Part shown: piece after piece, positions 51,100-58,460 of the stretch
Position numbering within the stretch: the stretch's first letter is position 1
Layout of the letters: each line of letters starts with the position of its first letter
Assembly (NCBI RefSeq): GCF_045062745.1
Contig: NZ_JBJGED010000018.1
Location: 1 to 64,000 of the forward strand
Length of the DNA: 64,000 nt
Origin: Paenibacillus_AA sp045062745
GTDB taxonomy: Bacteria; Bacillota; Bacilli; Paenibacillales; NBRC-103111
Direction of reading: 5' to 3'
Notes under the pieces: generated by a model
Database searches by the model: none
The model's input: the letters and a program-made list of their open reading frames with translations, nothing else
Told to the model about the DNA's origin: nothing
Position numbers and translations under genes: made by a program

Positions 51100-52296
51100 A
51101 TGAACGATTTGACATGTATCATCATCGGAGGCGGCCATGTAGGGCTTGGGGCGCTCAAAGCAATAAAGGAAGAGACCCGGGACATGTCGAACGGACGGCG
51201 GATTCGGTTTGTTCTGATCGACAAGCAGTCCGGTCATATGCGCAAAATGCTGTTATTCCGGCCGGCCGTAGGCCAAGAAGACATTATGATTCCCTGGACG
51301 CATTATTCGTTTTCAGAAGGAGTCGAATTCGTCCAAGGTACGGTTACGTCAATCGATAGTAAGGGAAAACACATTCAATATGAGGATTCGCAAGGAAATC
51401 ATGCCCGCATGCAGTATGACCTTTTGGTCGTGGCGGTCGGCAGCATGGTTAGGCGACCGGATCCCGATCAGGGCGGCATCGCTTTGACCGATCTGCAAAC
51501 CGCGGCGGACATCCGGGAGCGCTGGCGCGCCAACCTGAGTAAAGCTGTCGGCCAGACGAACTCTGTGGAACGAAAGCGACTAATGACGGTAGCAGTGGCG
51601 GGTGCCGGCATCAGCGGCGTTGAGACATCCGCTGAGCTGGCCATTGAGATGCAGAAGGAAGCATCTTCACTAGGGCTGAACCCTTCCGATATCTCTGTGT
51701 ATTTGCTGAGTGGACAGGAACGATTGTTCCTGGAAGGGCCCGATAGAGTTGGAAGAAAATTGGAACAAATACTCAGCGAATGCGGCGTAACCGTGCTTTA
51801 CAACCGTAAGGTGATGCAGGAGGAAGCAGGACTGGTGACGCTCAGCAATGGCGATCGTCTGCCTGTTGGCCTATGTGTTTGGACAATTGGCCTGATACCG
51901 AATCCGGCCCTTCGGACAATGGGCTTGCCCCTTACACCTGGTGGTCAAGTGCTGGTTGATGAATGCTATCGTGTCAAAGGAGCATCGGGCGTATACAGCA
52001 TCGGCGACTGTGCGAGAGTCGTCGATCCGAGAAACGGCAAGGCGGATCTGATGAGGTGCGGGGAAGGTGGGTTACAGGCCGATCGACTGGGGAAAATCAT
52101 GATGGCCGATCTGGAGGGTCGTTCTGCGCCGGTACACAAATCCCCCAGCTCGATATTGGATTTCTTCTGCATCGGCTTAGGGGAAAATCGGGGATTGGTG
52201 TGGGGACGCAAATGGGGACTTAATATGATCATAACGGGAAAGCTAGCGTGGAAAATTAGGCAACTGGCATGGGATGCAGGTAGTAAGCTTCGATAA
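51100..52296 (+). CDS. FAD/NAD(P)-dependent oxidoreductase, NDH-2/FSP1-like
   Basis: 398 residues, starting behind AAAGGAGCTGAGGAAAAG. The N-terminal FAD loop is CIIIGGGHVGLGALKAI, the second dinucleotide fold is LMTVAVAGAGISGVETSAEL, and the FAD-contacting C-terminal motif is GVYSIGDCARVVDPRNGKAD. KMLLFRPAVGQEDIMIPW and VWTIGLIPNPAL are typical of type-II NADH dehydrogenase-like proteins. It should transfer electrons from NAD(P)H to a quinone or other acceptor. It is followed 39 bases later by a SigJ-like sigma factor gene, an association often seen for this family. Confidence 0.88.
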   Translation: MNDLTCIIIGGGHVGLGALKAIKEETRDMSNGRRIRFVLIDKQSGHMRKMLLFRPAVGQEDIMIPWTHYSFSEGVEFVQGTVTSIDSKGKHIQYEDSQGNHARMQYDLLVVAVGSMVRRPDPDQGGIALTDLQTAADIRERWRANLSKAVGQTNSVERKRLMTVAVAGAGISGVETSAELAIEMQKEASSLGLNPSDISVYLLSGQERLFLEGPDRVGRKLEQILSECGVTVLYNRKVMQEEAGLVTLSNGDRLPVGLCVWTIGLIPNPALRTMGLPLTPGGQVLVDECYRVKGASGVYSIGDCARVVDPRNGKADLMRCGEGGLQADRLGKIMMADLEGRSAPVHKSPSSILDFFCIGLGENRGLVWGRKWGLNMIITGKLAWKIRQLAWDAGSKLR

Positions 52297-52335
52297 AAAA
52301 GAAACCAACTGACAGCCAGAGAGGTGAGATGGCGA

Positions 52336-53196
52336 ATGGAGGAACTGTACGATCAATATAAAGCGCTTCTGTTCACACTGGCTTACCAGTTGACAGGCTC
52401 TGCGGCAGACGCGGAAGATGCGGTGCAGGACGTGTTTGTTAAAGCGTGCGACGTACATCCCGAGCGTTTGGAGGAGCCGAAGGCGTATTTGTGCAAAATG
52501 GTAACCAATCACTGCCTCAATCTGCAGAAATCGGCGCGGAAGAAGAGGGAAATGTACGTCGGTCCGTGGCTCCCCGAACCGATTCTAACGCCGGAGGCAG
52601 ATACGCTCGAGTCGACGGTCGTCCGCCGTGATCTGCTGTCCTACGCCATGCTCGTTCTTTTGGAGAGGTTGACGCCGACAGAGAGGACGGTGTTCGTCCT
52701 GCGTGAGGCGTTTGGCTTCGATTATCCCGACATCGCCGAATTGCTTGGCAAGCAGGAGGCGAATTGCCGCAAGCTGATGAGCCGGGCAAGAAGCATGATG
52801 GGAATATCCGAGGAGGAGTCGGTCGCGGCCGAAGGGGTCGAATTGGAATGGGTGAGCCGGTTCCTCACCTCCCTTGAGCAAGGTAACGTCGATGCTGTGT
52901 TGTGCCTGCTGACCGAAGACGTCATGTTTGTCGCCGACGGAGGCGGGAAAGCAATTGCGTTCAAGCATCCGGTACAAACGCGAGATCAAGTTGCCCGAGT
53001 TCTGCTCGACGGGTTCAAACGTATAGCGGCCTATCAGGGAAAGCTTTACTTCGACACTGCCTCTCTGAACGGTGAGACCAGTCTTGTAATCCGTTCGGGC
53101 AGCGAAACTCTGGCCGCTATATTAATACAACTCCAAGGTGGAAAGCTTGCCAGAATGTATGCCGTACGAAACCCGGATAAGCTTGCCTGGGTTTAG
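52336..53196 (+). CDS. ECF RNA polymerase sigma factor, SigJ type with SnoaL-like tail
   Basis: About 286 residues. ATG 52336 is preferred (GAGGTGAGATGGCGA upstream); an in-frame GTG lies at 52324. Sigma region 2 is LAYQLTGSAADAEDAVQDVF and region 4 is LTPTERTVFVLREAFGFDYP followed by IAELLGKQEANCRKLMSRAR. The C-terminal 110 residues form a SnoaL/NTF2-like domain (FLTSLEQGNVDAVLCLLTED, GGGKAIAFKHPVQTRDQV), as in ECF41/SigJ proteins, where the tail replaces an anti-sigma factor. No anti-sigma gene is adjacent, in line with that. Its target is probably the upstream oxidoreductase operon. Confidence 0.9.
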   Translation: MEELYDQYKALLFTLAYQLTGSAADAEDAVQDVFVKACDVHPERLEEPKAYLCKMVTNHCLNLQKSARKKREMYVGPWLPEPILTPEADTLESTVVRRDLLSYAMLVLLERLTPTERTVFVLREAFGFDYPDIAELLGKQEANCRKLMSRARSMMGISEEESVAAEGVELEWVSRFLTSLEQGNVDAVLCLLTEDVMFVADGGGKAIAFKHPVQTRDQVARVLLDGFKRIAAYQGKLYFDTASLNGETSLVIRSGSETLAAILIQLQGGKLARMYAVRNPDKLAWV

Positions 53197-53284
53197 GAGT
53201 AGACTCATTTTCCATACTGATACGGCAAAGATCAAAAGCTTTTCAACATCAGAGAAGAAGTGTCGGATGAACATTATCTCCATT

Positions 53285-53308
53285 AAAGGCCGCAAATTGC
53301 GGCTTTTT
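53285..53308 (+). terminator. Terminator
   Basis: GCCGC (53289-53293) and GCGGC (53299-53303), extended by flanking A/T pairing, followed by TTTTTG. It lies about 90 bases after the sigma factor gene. Confidence 0.7.
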
Positions 53309-53380
53309 GTGTTATGAGTTAGGACATATGTGATATACAGAAGGGGAAAAATTTCCTGTTTCATATAGACATCGCAATTA

Positions 53381-53417
53381 AATTAGATTAACATCTAATT
53401 ACATGACGATCTAATTA
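53381..53417. promoter_or_regulatory. Dyad plus third half-site upstream of the TraB-like gene
   Basis: AATTAGAT and ATCTAATT form a perfect 8-base inverted repeat around TAAC, and a third half-site, ATCTAATTA, follows at 53409-53417. The shape is that of a MarR-type operator. It ends 13 bases before the start codon at 53431, where binding would block transcription. Confidence 0.5.
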
Positions 53418-53430
53418 AGTGAGGAAACGT

Positions 53431-54126
53431 ATGATTCAGTCTGAACAAAACCGTAACCTGACCACCGTTGGCATTCTGGGAGTGATGCATGATGAACAGA
53501 CGCGCAATCGGTACGGGCTGACGCTGACCCTGATCGGGGAGTTAATCCATGAATTTGCGCCGGATGTTATTTGCGGAGAAGTGCTCCCCTCCAGCTGGGA
53601 TTTGATAACAAGAGGCCTTGCCGAGGAAGGCTATTGGAGAATTGCGGAATCAGAGCATCTTTCATATTGGGCCGAACCCGCAAGCGAATATTGGCGCTTG
53701 ATCTTTCCCCTCTGTCGAGAGAAGGACATCCTGTTTGTGCCCATTGACTGGTTGGAGCTGGATGTGTGGTGGGACTTTGACCCTTTCCATGGCTTCACGG
53801 AGCCTGACAGATTGCTACTTGAAGCAGAGAGAGCCTCATGGCACGAAAAGCAGTTAGAGACTTATCGGTTGGGCCCGATTCCGTTCAACTCATCCGCGTA
53901 TGACGAATTGGCTAGAGCGAAGCATAAGTGGCTGCAGCAGGTGAACCCGGACTCTTACAATTTCCGGTGGATCATCCGGCATCTGATCATGATTCAACGC
54001 GTGAAAAAAGCCATTAAGCAGAATCCGGGCAAGCGGATCCTTGTCATAGCAGGGGCAGATCATAACTACAGCTTCAACGACGGATTAAGGACTGAGCCGA
54101 TTGAACTCATTTATCCATTGCGATGA
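53431..54126 (+). CDS. TraB/ChaN-like hypothetical protein
   Basis: About 231 residues; ATG 53431 follows GTGAGGAAACGT, while the frame opens at GTG 53419. The opening VGILGVMHDEQTRNRYGLTL, then FAPDVICGEVLPSSWDLITR (a Glu in a 'GE' turn) and the ending KRILVIAGADHNYSFNDGLR (GADH) recall the TraB/EreA/ChaN-like fold, where a conserved His, Glu and GxxH set is thought to be catalytic. The reaction is not known. A MarR-type dyad sits at the promoter, so the gene is probably inducible. Confidence 0.55.
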   Translation: MIQSEQNRNLTTVGILGVMHDEQTRNRYGLTLTLIGELIHEFAPDVICGEVLPSSWDLITRGLAEEGYWRIAESEHLSYWAEPASEYWRLIFPLCREKDILFVPIDWLELDVWWDFDPFHGFTEPDRLLLEAERASWHEKQLETYRLGPIPFNSSAYDELARAKHKWLQQVNPDSYNFRWIIRHLIMIQRVKKAIKQNPGKRILVIAGADHNYSFNDGLRTEPIELIYPLR

Positions 54127-54239
54127 TGCGAAATCCAGCGATCGAGGTGGGCTGGCACGAAAATGGGCATAGATTGTGTTAAGGATCGTCGGCGCGCCTG
54201 GCGCATCCGCAGCGGCGAGAAAATGGAGGTATTAGCACA

Positions 54240-54368
54240 ATGACGACAGGCTGCCGGCATAACGGCGGCCTGTTCAACGTGCAGGATAGTTTGGCTAAAT
54301 CCGATTATGACGATTCTGACTTGGATTTATTTGCTGTATACTTAGAAAAAATATTGAACCGCGTTTGA
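54240..54368 (+). CDS. Small ORF with ribosome binding site, unrecognised
   Basis: 42 codons (MTTGCRHNGGLFNVQDSLAK, ending EKILNRV) preceded by ATGGAGGTATTAGCACA, a good site at 10-base spacing. A hairpin (ACAGG at 54246-54250 with CCTGT near 54269-54273) lies inside its first codons. It is probably the start of a lost gene or a micro-ORF. The rest of 54127-54456 shows nothing else. Confidence 0.35.
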   Translation: MTTGCRHNGGLFNVQDSLAKSDYDDSDLDLFAVYLEKILNRV

Positions 54369-54456
54369 GTACGAATCAACAATCCGCTTACTGGATGTAG
54401 AAAGTGCTAGTGAGTGCGATAAAAGATGGGGATCAGAGTAGATATAAGCAAAGCTG

Positions 54457-54750
54457 ATGTTAAAGAATGCAAATATTAAAGTATCGGCTTGGCATAACGG
54501 GAAGCTAGTGGGTTTCCTGAGAGCATTCACAGACTTTTGCTTTGATTGTTACATTAACGATATTGCTGTTGACCCTGAGTACCGGGGAAGAGGAATTGGC
54601 AGAGGACTAGTAGAGTATTTAAAACCACCGTTAGAAAAGGATACATTGATCTTCCTTATATCCGTCCCTGAATCTAAAAGTCTTTATAGAAAAATCGGAT
54701 TTAATAATTTTAAGGATATCGAAGATACATGGCGCCAAGGGAATAAATAA
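54457..54750 (+). pseudogene. N-terminally truncated GNAT acetyltransferase
   Basis: 97 residues: KVSAWHNGKLVGFLRAFTDF, INDIAVDPEYRGRGIGRGLV (acetyl-CoA loop RxxGIG) and ISVPESKSLYRKIGFNNF. Relatives have about 35 more residues at the N-terminus. Here the upstream DNA has stops in that frame, and ATG 54457 lacks a ribosome binding site. The acetyl-CoA site is intact, but the first strand and helix are gone, so function is doubtful. Confidence 0.6.
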
Positions 54751-54852
54751 CCCATTCCATCTTAAACGGCAAAGCGCCAATAATGACACCAAGGACAAGG
54801 CCGCCGAAATAATACGCGATAATAAATAAAAAATGTATTAGTGAGGGTTCTG

Positions 54853-55281
54853 ATGACTATTGAACCGTATATTTCTTTTGGGGATGAAAAAGAAAGTGCC
54901 TACATTAGAAAACGTTTGATTGAGTTTAATGCGGAGCATGTTCCTGGAAATTTAAGCTCGCGTTATGAAGAAATAAATCTAACCATAAAAAATGACAGTG
55001 GTAAGGTTATTGGAGGATTGCTGTCTACCCTCTGTTGGAATTGGATTGAAGTAGAAATACTGTGGATTGAGGAGTCACTTAGAGGACAAGGATACGGTTC
55101 ACACCTCTTAAACAAAATCGAGCGCATTGCAAAAGAAAAAGGCTGTACGTTTATCAAGCTAAATACCTTCAGCTTCCAAGCTCCAGAATTTTATCGGAAG
55201 AATGGTTATGATGAAGTCGCAGTGTTTAAAGAAGCCCCGACCGGAAGTAACCATTATTACTTCAAGAAATCATTATTCTAG
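54853..55281 (+). CDS. GNAT-family N-acetyltransferase
   Basis: About 142 residues. ATG 54853 has GTGAGGGTTCTG upstream; the frame opens at 54841. The fold is complete: RKRLIEFNAEHVPG, VIGGLLSTLCWNWIEVEILW, EESLRGQGYGSHLLNKIERI (acetyl-CoA loop RGQGYG), FIKLNTFSFQAPEFYRKNGY. The substrate is unknown. The next gene starts 12 bases downstream, so a shared transcript with the P-loop kinase is likely. Confidence 0.85.
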   Translation: MTIEPYISFGDEKESAYIRKRLIEFNAEHVPGNLSSRYEEINLTIKNDSGKVIGGLLSTLCWNWIEVEILWIEESLRGQGYGSHLLNKIERIAKEKGCTFIKLNTFSFQAPEFYRKNGYDEVAVFKEAPTGSNHYYFKKSLF

Positions 55282-55293
55282 GAGTGTGCTATC

Positions 55294-55845
55294 GTGAAGC
55301 GAATACCAAGGGTAATTTCAATTGCTGCAGTTTCCGGCGGAGGAAAGACTGCGACAACACTCGAGTTGTGTAATCAATTAAATAAAACGAAAGCTCTATA
55401 TTTTGATGACTATGAATTCGAGCAAAGTCCAGACGACATTTGTGATTGGGTTGAAAGAGGAGCTGATTGTAATGAATGGAATATTAAACCCATGATAAAT
55501 GACGTTGAACTACTCTTCACTGACCAATCGATCCATTATATTGTGCTTGATTATCCATTTGCTTATCTACACAGGGGAATGCGAGATTATATAGATTTAG
55601 CCATCTATATTGATACCCCGTTGGACATTGCTATGGCTAGGCGTATCCTAAGAGATCACGGAAATGGTCCAATTGAAGACATACGTAATGATTTAACAAA
55701 CTATTTACTCAGGGCAAGAGGGGCATATATGAACATGGAAATGACAGTTAAACCAAGTTCAGACATTGTCATAGAAGGTACTCTACCTACTGGTATCATC
55801 GTAGAACGAATATTAGAGATTGTGAAAAACAGATTCCCCAGCTAG
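55294..55845 (+). CDS. P-loop nucleoside/uridine-kinase-like protein
   Basis: 183 residues, starting at GTG 55294 behind TAGGAGTGTGCTATC. The Walker A is AVSGGGKTATT near residues 12-22, followed by KALYFDDYEF, a Walker-B-like HYIVLDYPFAYLH and a lid region (ARRILRDHGNGPIEDIRNDL). It looks like a small-molecule kinase of the uridine kinase/AAA type. The substrate is unknown. It forms a probable two-gene unit with the acetyltransferase upstream. Confidence 0.8.
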   Translation: MKRIPRVISIAAVSGGGKTATTLELCNQLNKTKALYFDDYEFEQSPDDICDWVERGADCNEWNIKPMINDVELLFTDQSIHYIVLDYPFAYLHRGMRDYIDLAIYIDTPLDIAMARRILRDHGNGPIEDIRNDLTNYLLRARGAYMNMEMTVKPSSDIVIEGTLPTGIIVERILEIVKNRFPS

Positions 55846-55883
55846 ACAGGACACGCTAGTTGAGGATCCTGCTGAAACGATTA

Positions 55884-56456
55884 TTATTTACCGATAAAAC
55901 GGCCGCCCCAGTTATGTATCGTTTTATATGGCGGGTTGTACGTGTCGTCTTTGTTGACCGCTTTTTCGACGCCGTCACAGACTTCATCGAATCGAACCGC
56001 TTCAGCCACGGCGATAACGAGCCGCGCTAAACCGTCCAGCACATTTTGATTAGGCAAACCGCCGCCAAAGCCGTTTACCGCAGCTAAAGCTTGTTGGAGA
56101 GTGTGATCGCTAATGTTCGGTAAGTTGTTATTGTAGCCGAAACTTCCGTAAGATCCGTCTTGGCCGAGAAGAACGCCGACCGGCGTTCCGGGAACCGCAG
56201 GTACGATGTTGAATTGATACGTATTTTGAGGATTTTGGAATGCTACGATGTACAAAGAAGCGTTCGGCACCGGATAGTGGGAGTTCGGTTGAAAAGCCAA
56301 ATTCATAAACAAATTGACGGTGGTACCTGGGAGTTTATCGTGACTGACGGTAATGGTGGCGATATTGTTTATCGATCCGTTTTGGCGAATAAGGGAGCGA
56401 ATTTTTTGAATATCTGAGCTGTAGGATCCACCTTTTTTGAAACGTACATCCGGCAT
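55884..56456 (-). CDS. Ribosome-inactivating protein (rRNA N-glycosidase family)
   Basis: A 190-residue protein with the ricin/Shiga-A fold pattern. ASLYIVAFQNPQNTYQFN corresponds to the 'LYVvGf.n....y.F' strand (Tyr69 = first active-site Tyr). GSYGSFGYNNNLP gives the second Tyr (Tyr108). The family signature is LVIAVAEAVRFDEVCDGV with Glu152 and Arg155, and IHNWGGRF gives Trp183. Spacings (39, 44, 3, 28) are close to those of ricin A (43, 54, 3, 31), so all five catalytic positions are present in a compact chain. The predicted reaction removes the sarcin-ricin-loop adenine from large-subunit rRNA. There is no signal peptide and no adjacent immunity gene. The start has TTAGGAGGGCAAATT upstream. 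It is monocistronic. Confidence 0.8.
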   Translation of the reverse strand: MPDVRFKKGGSYSSDIQKIRSLIRQNGSINNIATITVSHDKLPGTTVNLFMNLAFQPNSHYPVPNASLYIVAFQNPQNTYQFNIVPAVPGTPVGVLLGQDGSYGSFGYNNNLPNISDHTLQQALAAVNGFGGGLPNQNVLDGLARLVIAVAEAVRFDEVCDGVEKAVNKDDTYNPPYKTIHNWGGRFIGK

Positions 56457-56679
56457 AATTTGCCCTCCTAAGTCAAATGATTGGGTTTTGCAAAGAGTGT
56501 AAAAATGCTTCTCCTCCTTTTAAGATGGGTTTATCAAGAAACATACACTACCGTATGAAACACTCTGATGAAATATGTCGGGTATCAGAGCAGCGAAAAT
56601 AACATCGCCGGCCTGTCAAATCGATTCAACGAGAACGATATATTACCGCGGCCAACTTAACGTTTTAGGGAGATGACCT
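56457..56679. other. Divergent spacer between RIP gene and APH-like gene
   Basis: On the minus strand two Shine-Dalgarno-like sequences occur: the one used by the RIP gene (56459-56468) and AAAAGGAGGAG at 56512-56521, which has no ATG, GTG or TTG at normal spacing behind it. CATAC and GTATG form a short inverted repeat around 56545-56560. The plus-strand gene has its own site at 56667-56674. Confidence 0.35.
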
Positions 56680-57672
56680 ATGAACAGTGTGAACGGAATG
56701 GATAGTTCAATCCTTGCGAAAGAGGCGCTTGCACAATACGATATAAACGTGGTATCCGTATCGCCTGTAGCTCAAAGCGGTGCGGCGGTTTTCAAAATTG
56801 AAGATAATCGGGGGGTGCTGTACAGCTTACGCGTTCACGTACCTAAAAGCAGTACGCTTGAAAAGATATGGACGCGCCGAGATGTGCTGGATTCGGAGTT
56901 GGTATGGCTGGCTGCGCTTTGCCGGGATACAAGTCTTACGCTCCCAAGGCCCCAACGCAACCGGCAAGGATTGTATGTCACGCAAGTGGACGAAATGAAC
57001 TGCACGCTGCTTACTTGGGTTCCAGGCGAGCAAAAACCGTACTTTACCAACGAACAACAATTGAAATCCACGGCTGAAATGACGGCAGCCCTGCACCGTC
57101 AAGCGAGTAAGTGGCTGCCTCCTGCATCTTTTGTCCGGCCGACGTATGATAGTGCACGCGTCCGACTTGCTCTGGACATGCTCAATGAGCGGGTGCGGGA
57201 GCAAGTATTAGATGCTCATGATGTTCAGATCCTTAATGCCGCTGGGGAAAAAGCGATTTCCTTGCTCGACACACTCCCTAAAACAAATATGACTTGGGGC
57301 TTATTGCACAATGATTTATTTCCAGGCAATATCGTGTATGTGGAGGGGGTCGCAAATCCCATAGATTTTGGCGCGTGTGGATACGGCTTTTTTCTCAATG
57401 ACTTGGCTTGCACATTTTTTTTTATTCATCCTCATGCCAGACAGCAATATATCGATTGGTATGGAAAGCATTTTCCGCTACCGGATGATTATGTGGTTCA
57501 ATTAGAGGGATTCTTTATAGCTTCACGGTTAGGATCCATGATTCACTTTCTCGGTCTGCCTGACTCAAACGACTGGCTACCGACGGATGTGGAAAAGTCG
57601 GCATCACGCGAGTTTGGCAGATATGCAGAAGGGGAAAGCTTTTTATTCACGGGTACACCATTTTGGGAATGA
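56680..57672 (+). CDS. Aminoglycoside phosphotransferase / homoserine kinase-like protein
   Basis: 330 residues, starting at ATG behind AGGGAGATGACCT. It has the APH fold: an N-lobe with AAVFKIEDNRGVLYSLRVHV, the hinge TQVDEMNCTLLTWVPGE, a catalytic loop GLLHNDLFPGNIVYVEG (about 208-222) and the metal-binding PIDFGACGYG (about 226-235). Most relatives phosphorylate small molecules such as amino-alcohols, homoserine or antibiotics. The substrate here is unknown. It is divergent from the RIP gene and followed closely by a TMEM175-type channel gene. Confidence 0.85.
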   Translation: MNSVNGMDSSILAKEALAQYDINVVSVSPVAQSGAAVFKIEDNRGVLYSLRVHVPKSSTLEKIWTRRDVLDSELVWLAALCRDTSLTLPRPQRNRQGLYVTQVDEMNCTLLTWVPGEQKPYFTNEQQLKSTAEMTAALHRQASKWLPPASFVRPTYDSARVRLALDMLNERVREQVLDAHDVQILNAAGEKAISLLDTLPKTNMTWGLLHNDLFPGNIVYVEGVANPIDFGACGYGFFLNDLACTFFFIHPHARQQYIDWYGKHFPLPDDYVVQLEGFFIASRLGSMIHFLGLPDSNDWLPTDVEKSASREFGRYAEGESFLFTGTPFWE

Positions 57673-57736
57673 AACGCGCACAGGAAACTCAGGAAACAAA
57701 ATTGAGCAAAATTATCGGCAACTAGGCCAGAAAAAG

Positions 57737-58324
57737 GTGAAACCTCTGAAAGCGAATCGGATGGAAGCGTTCAGCGATGGCGTGCTGGCGATTATTATTA
57801 CGATCATGGTGTTGGAATTTAAAGTGCCGGAAGGGCATGACTGGCATGCGCTAATCGAACTGGGCCCGAAAATTATAAGCTACATCTTCAGTTTCATCTA
57901 TATCGGGATCTACTGGAACAATCATCATCATCTGCTGCACATGGTTCGAACGATGAACGGGCGGTTGATGTGGCTCAACTTGCTGCTGCTCTTCTGGTTA
58001 TCCCTTGTGCCGTTCACGACAGCTTGGATGGGGGAAAGCCACTTTGCCGCCACGCCAACGGCGCTGTACGGTCTTATTCTATTACTAGCGGCGCTCTCGT
58101 ACTGGCTGCTTCAGCGAGCGATTATTGTCCAGCATTCCGGCGATTCCTCATTCGTTGCGGCGATGGGCAAGGACTTGAAAGGGAAATTATCTCCCTTGCT
58201 CTACTTGATCGCGGCTTTGACCGCATATGTGAGTCCATGGATATCCGGCTTCTTTTTCGTACTTGTTGCTATGATCTGGTTCTTGCCGGATAAGCGAATC
58301 GAGCACGCCCTCCGAGGCCGCTAG
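57737..58324 (+). CDS. TMEM175-family potassium channel-like protein
   Basis: About 195 residues with six helices. The first carries the family motif RMEAFSDGVLAIIITIMVLE (FSDG). IYIGIYWNNHHHLLHMV and LLLLFWLSLVPFTTAWMGE follow, as in bacterial TMEM175 proteins. GTG 57737 gives the usual short N-terminus (VKPLKANRMEAF), though its ribosome binding site is poor; the open frame continues upstream into the end of the previous gene. It probably forms a tetrameric leak K+ channel in the cytoplasmic membrane. Confidence 0.8.
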   Translation: MKPLKANRMEAFSDGVLAIIITIMVLEFKVPEGHDWHALIELGPKIISYIFSFIYIGIYWNNHHHLLHMVRTMNGRLMWLNLLLLFWLSLVPFTTAWMGESHFAATPTALYGLILLLAALSYWLLQRAIIVQHSGDSSFVAAMGKDLKGKLSPLLYLIAALTAYVSPWISGFFFVLVAMIWFLPDKRIEHALRGR

Positions 58325-58460
58325 CAACGAACGACGGGATTCGTTTACAAGGATCTCCCGGCTCGGCTCCTGCCTCCGCGTAAATCTTTTGTAACAATTG
58401 CCCGCTACAATGGCAGTAAAGGCAATTGCCAGGTACCGGAGAGCGGAGGAGGGACAACGG

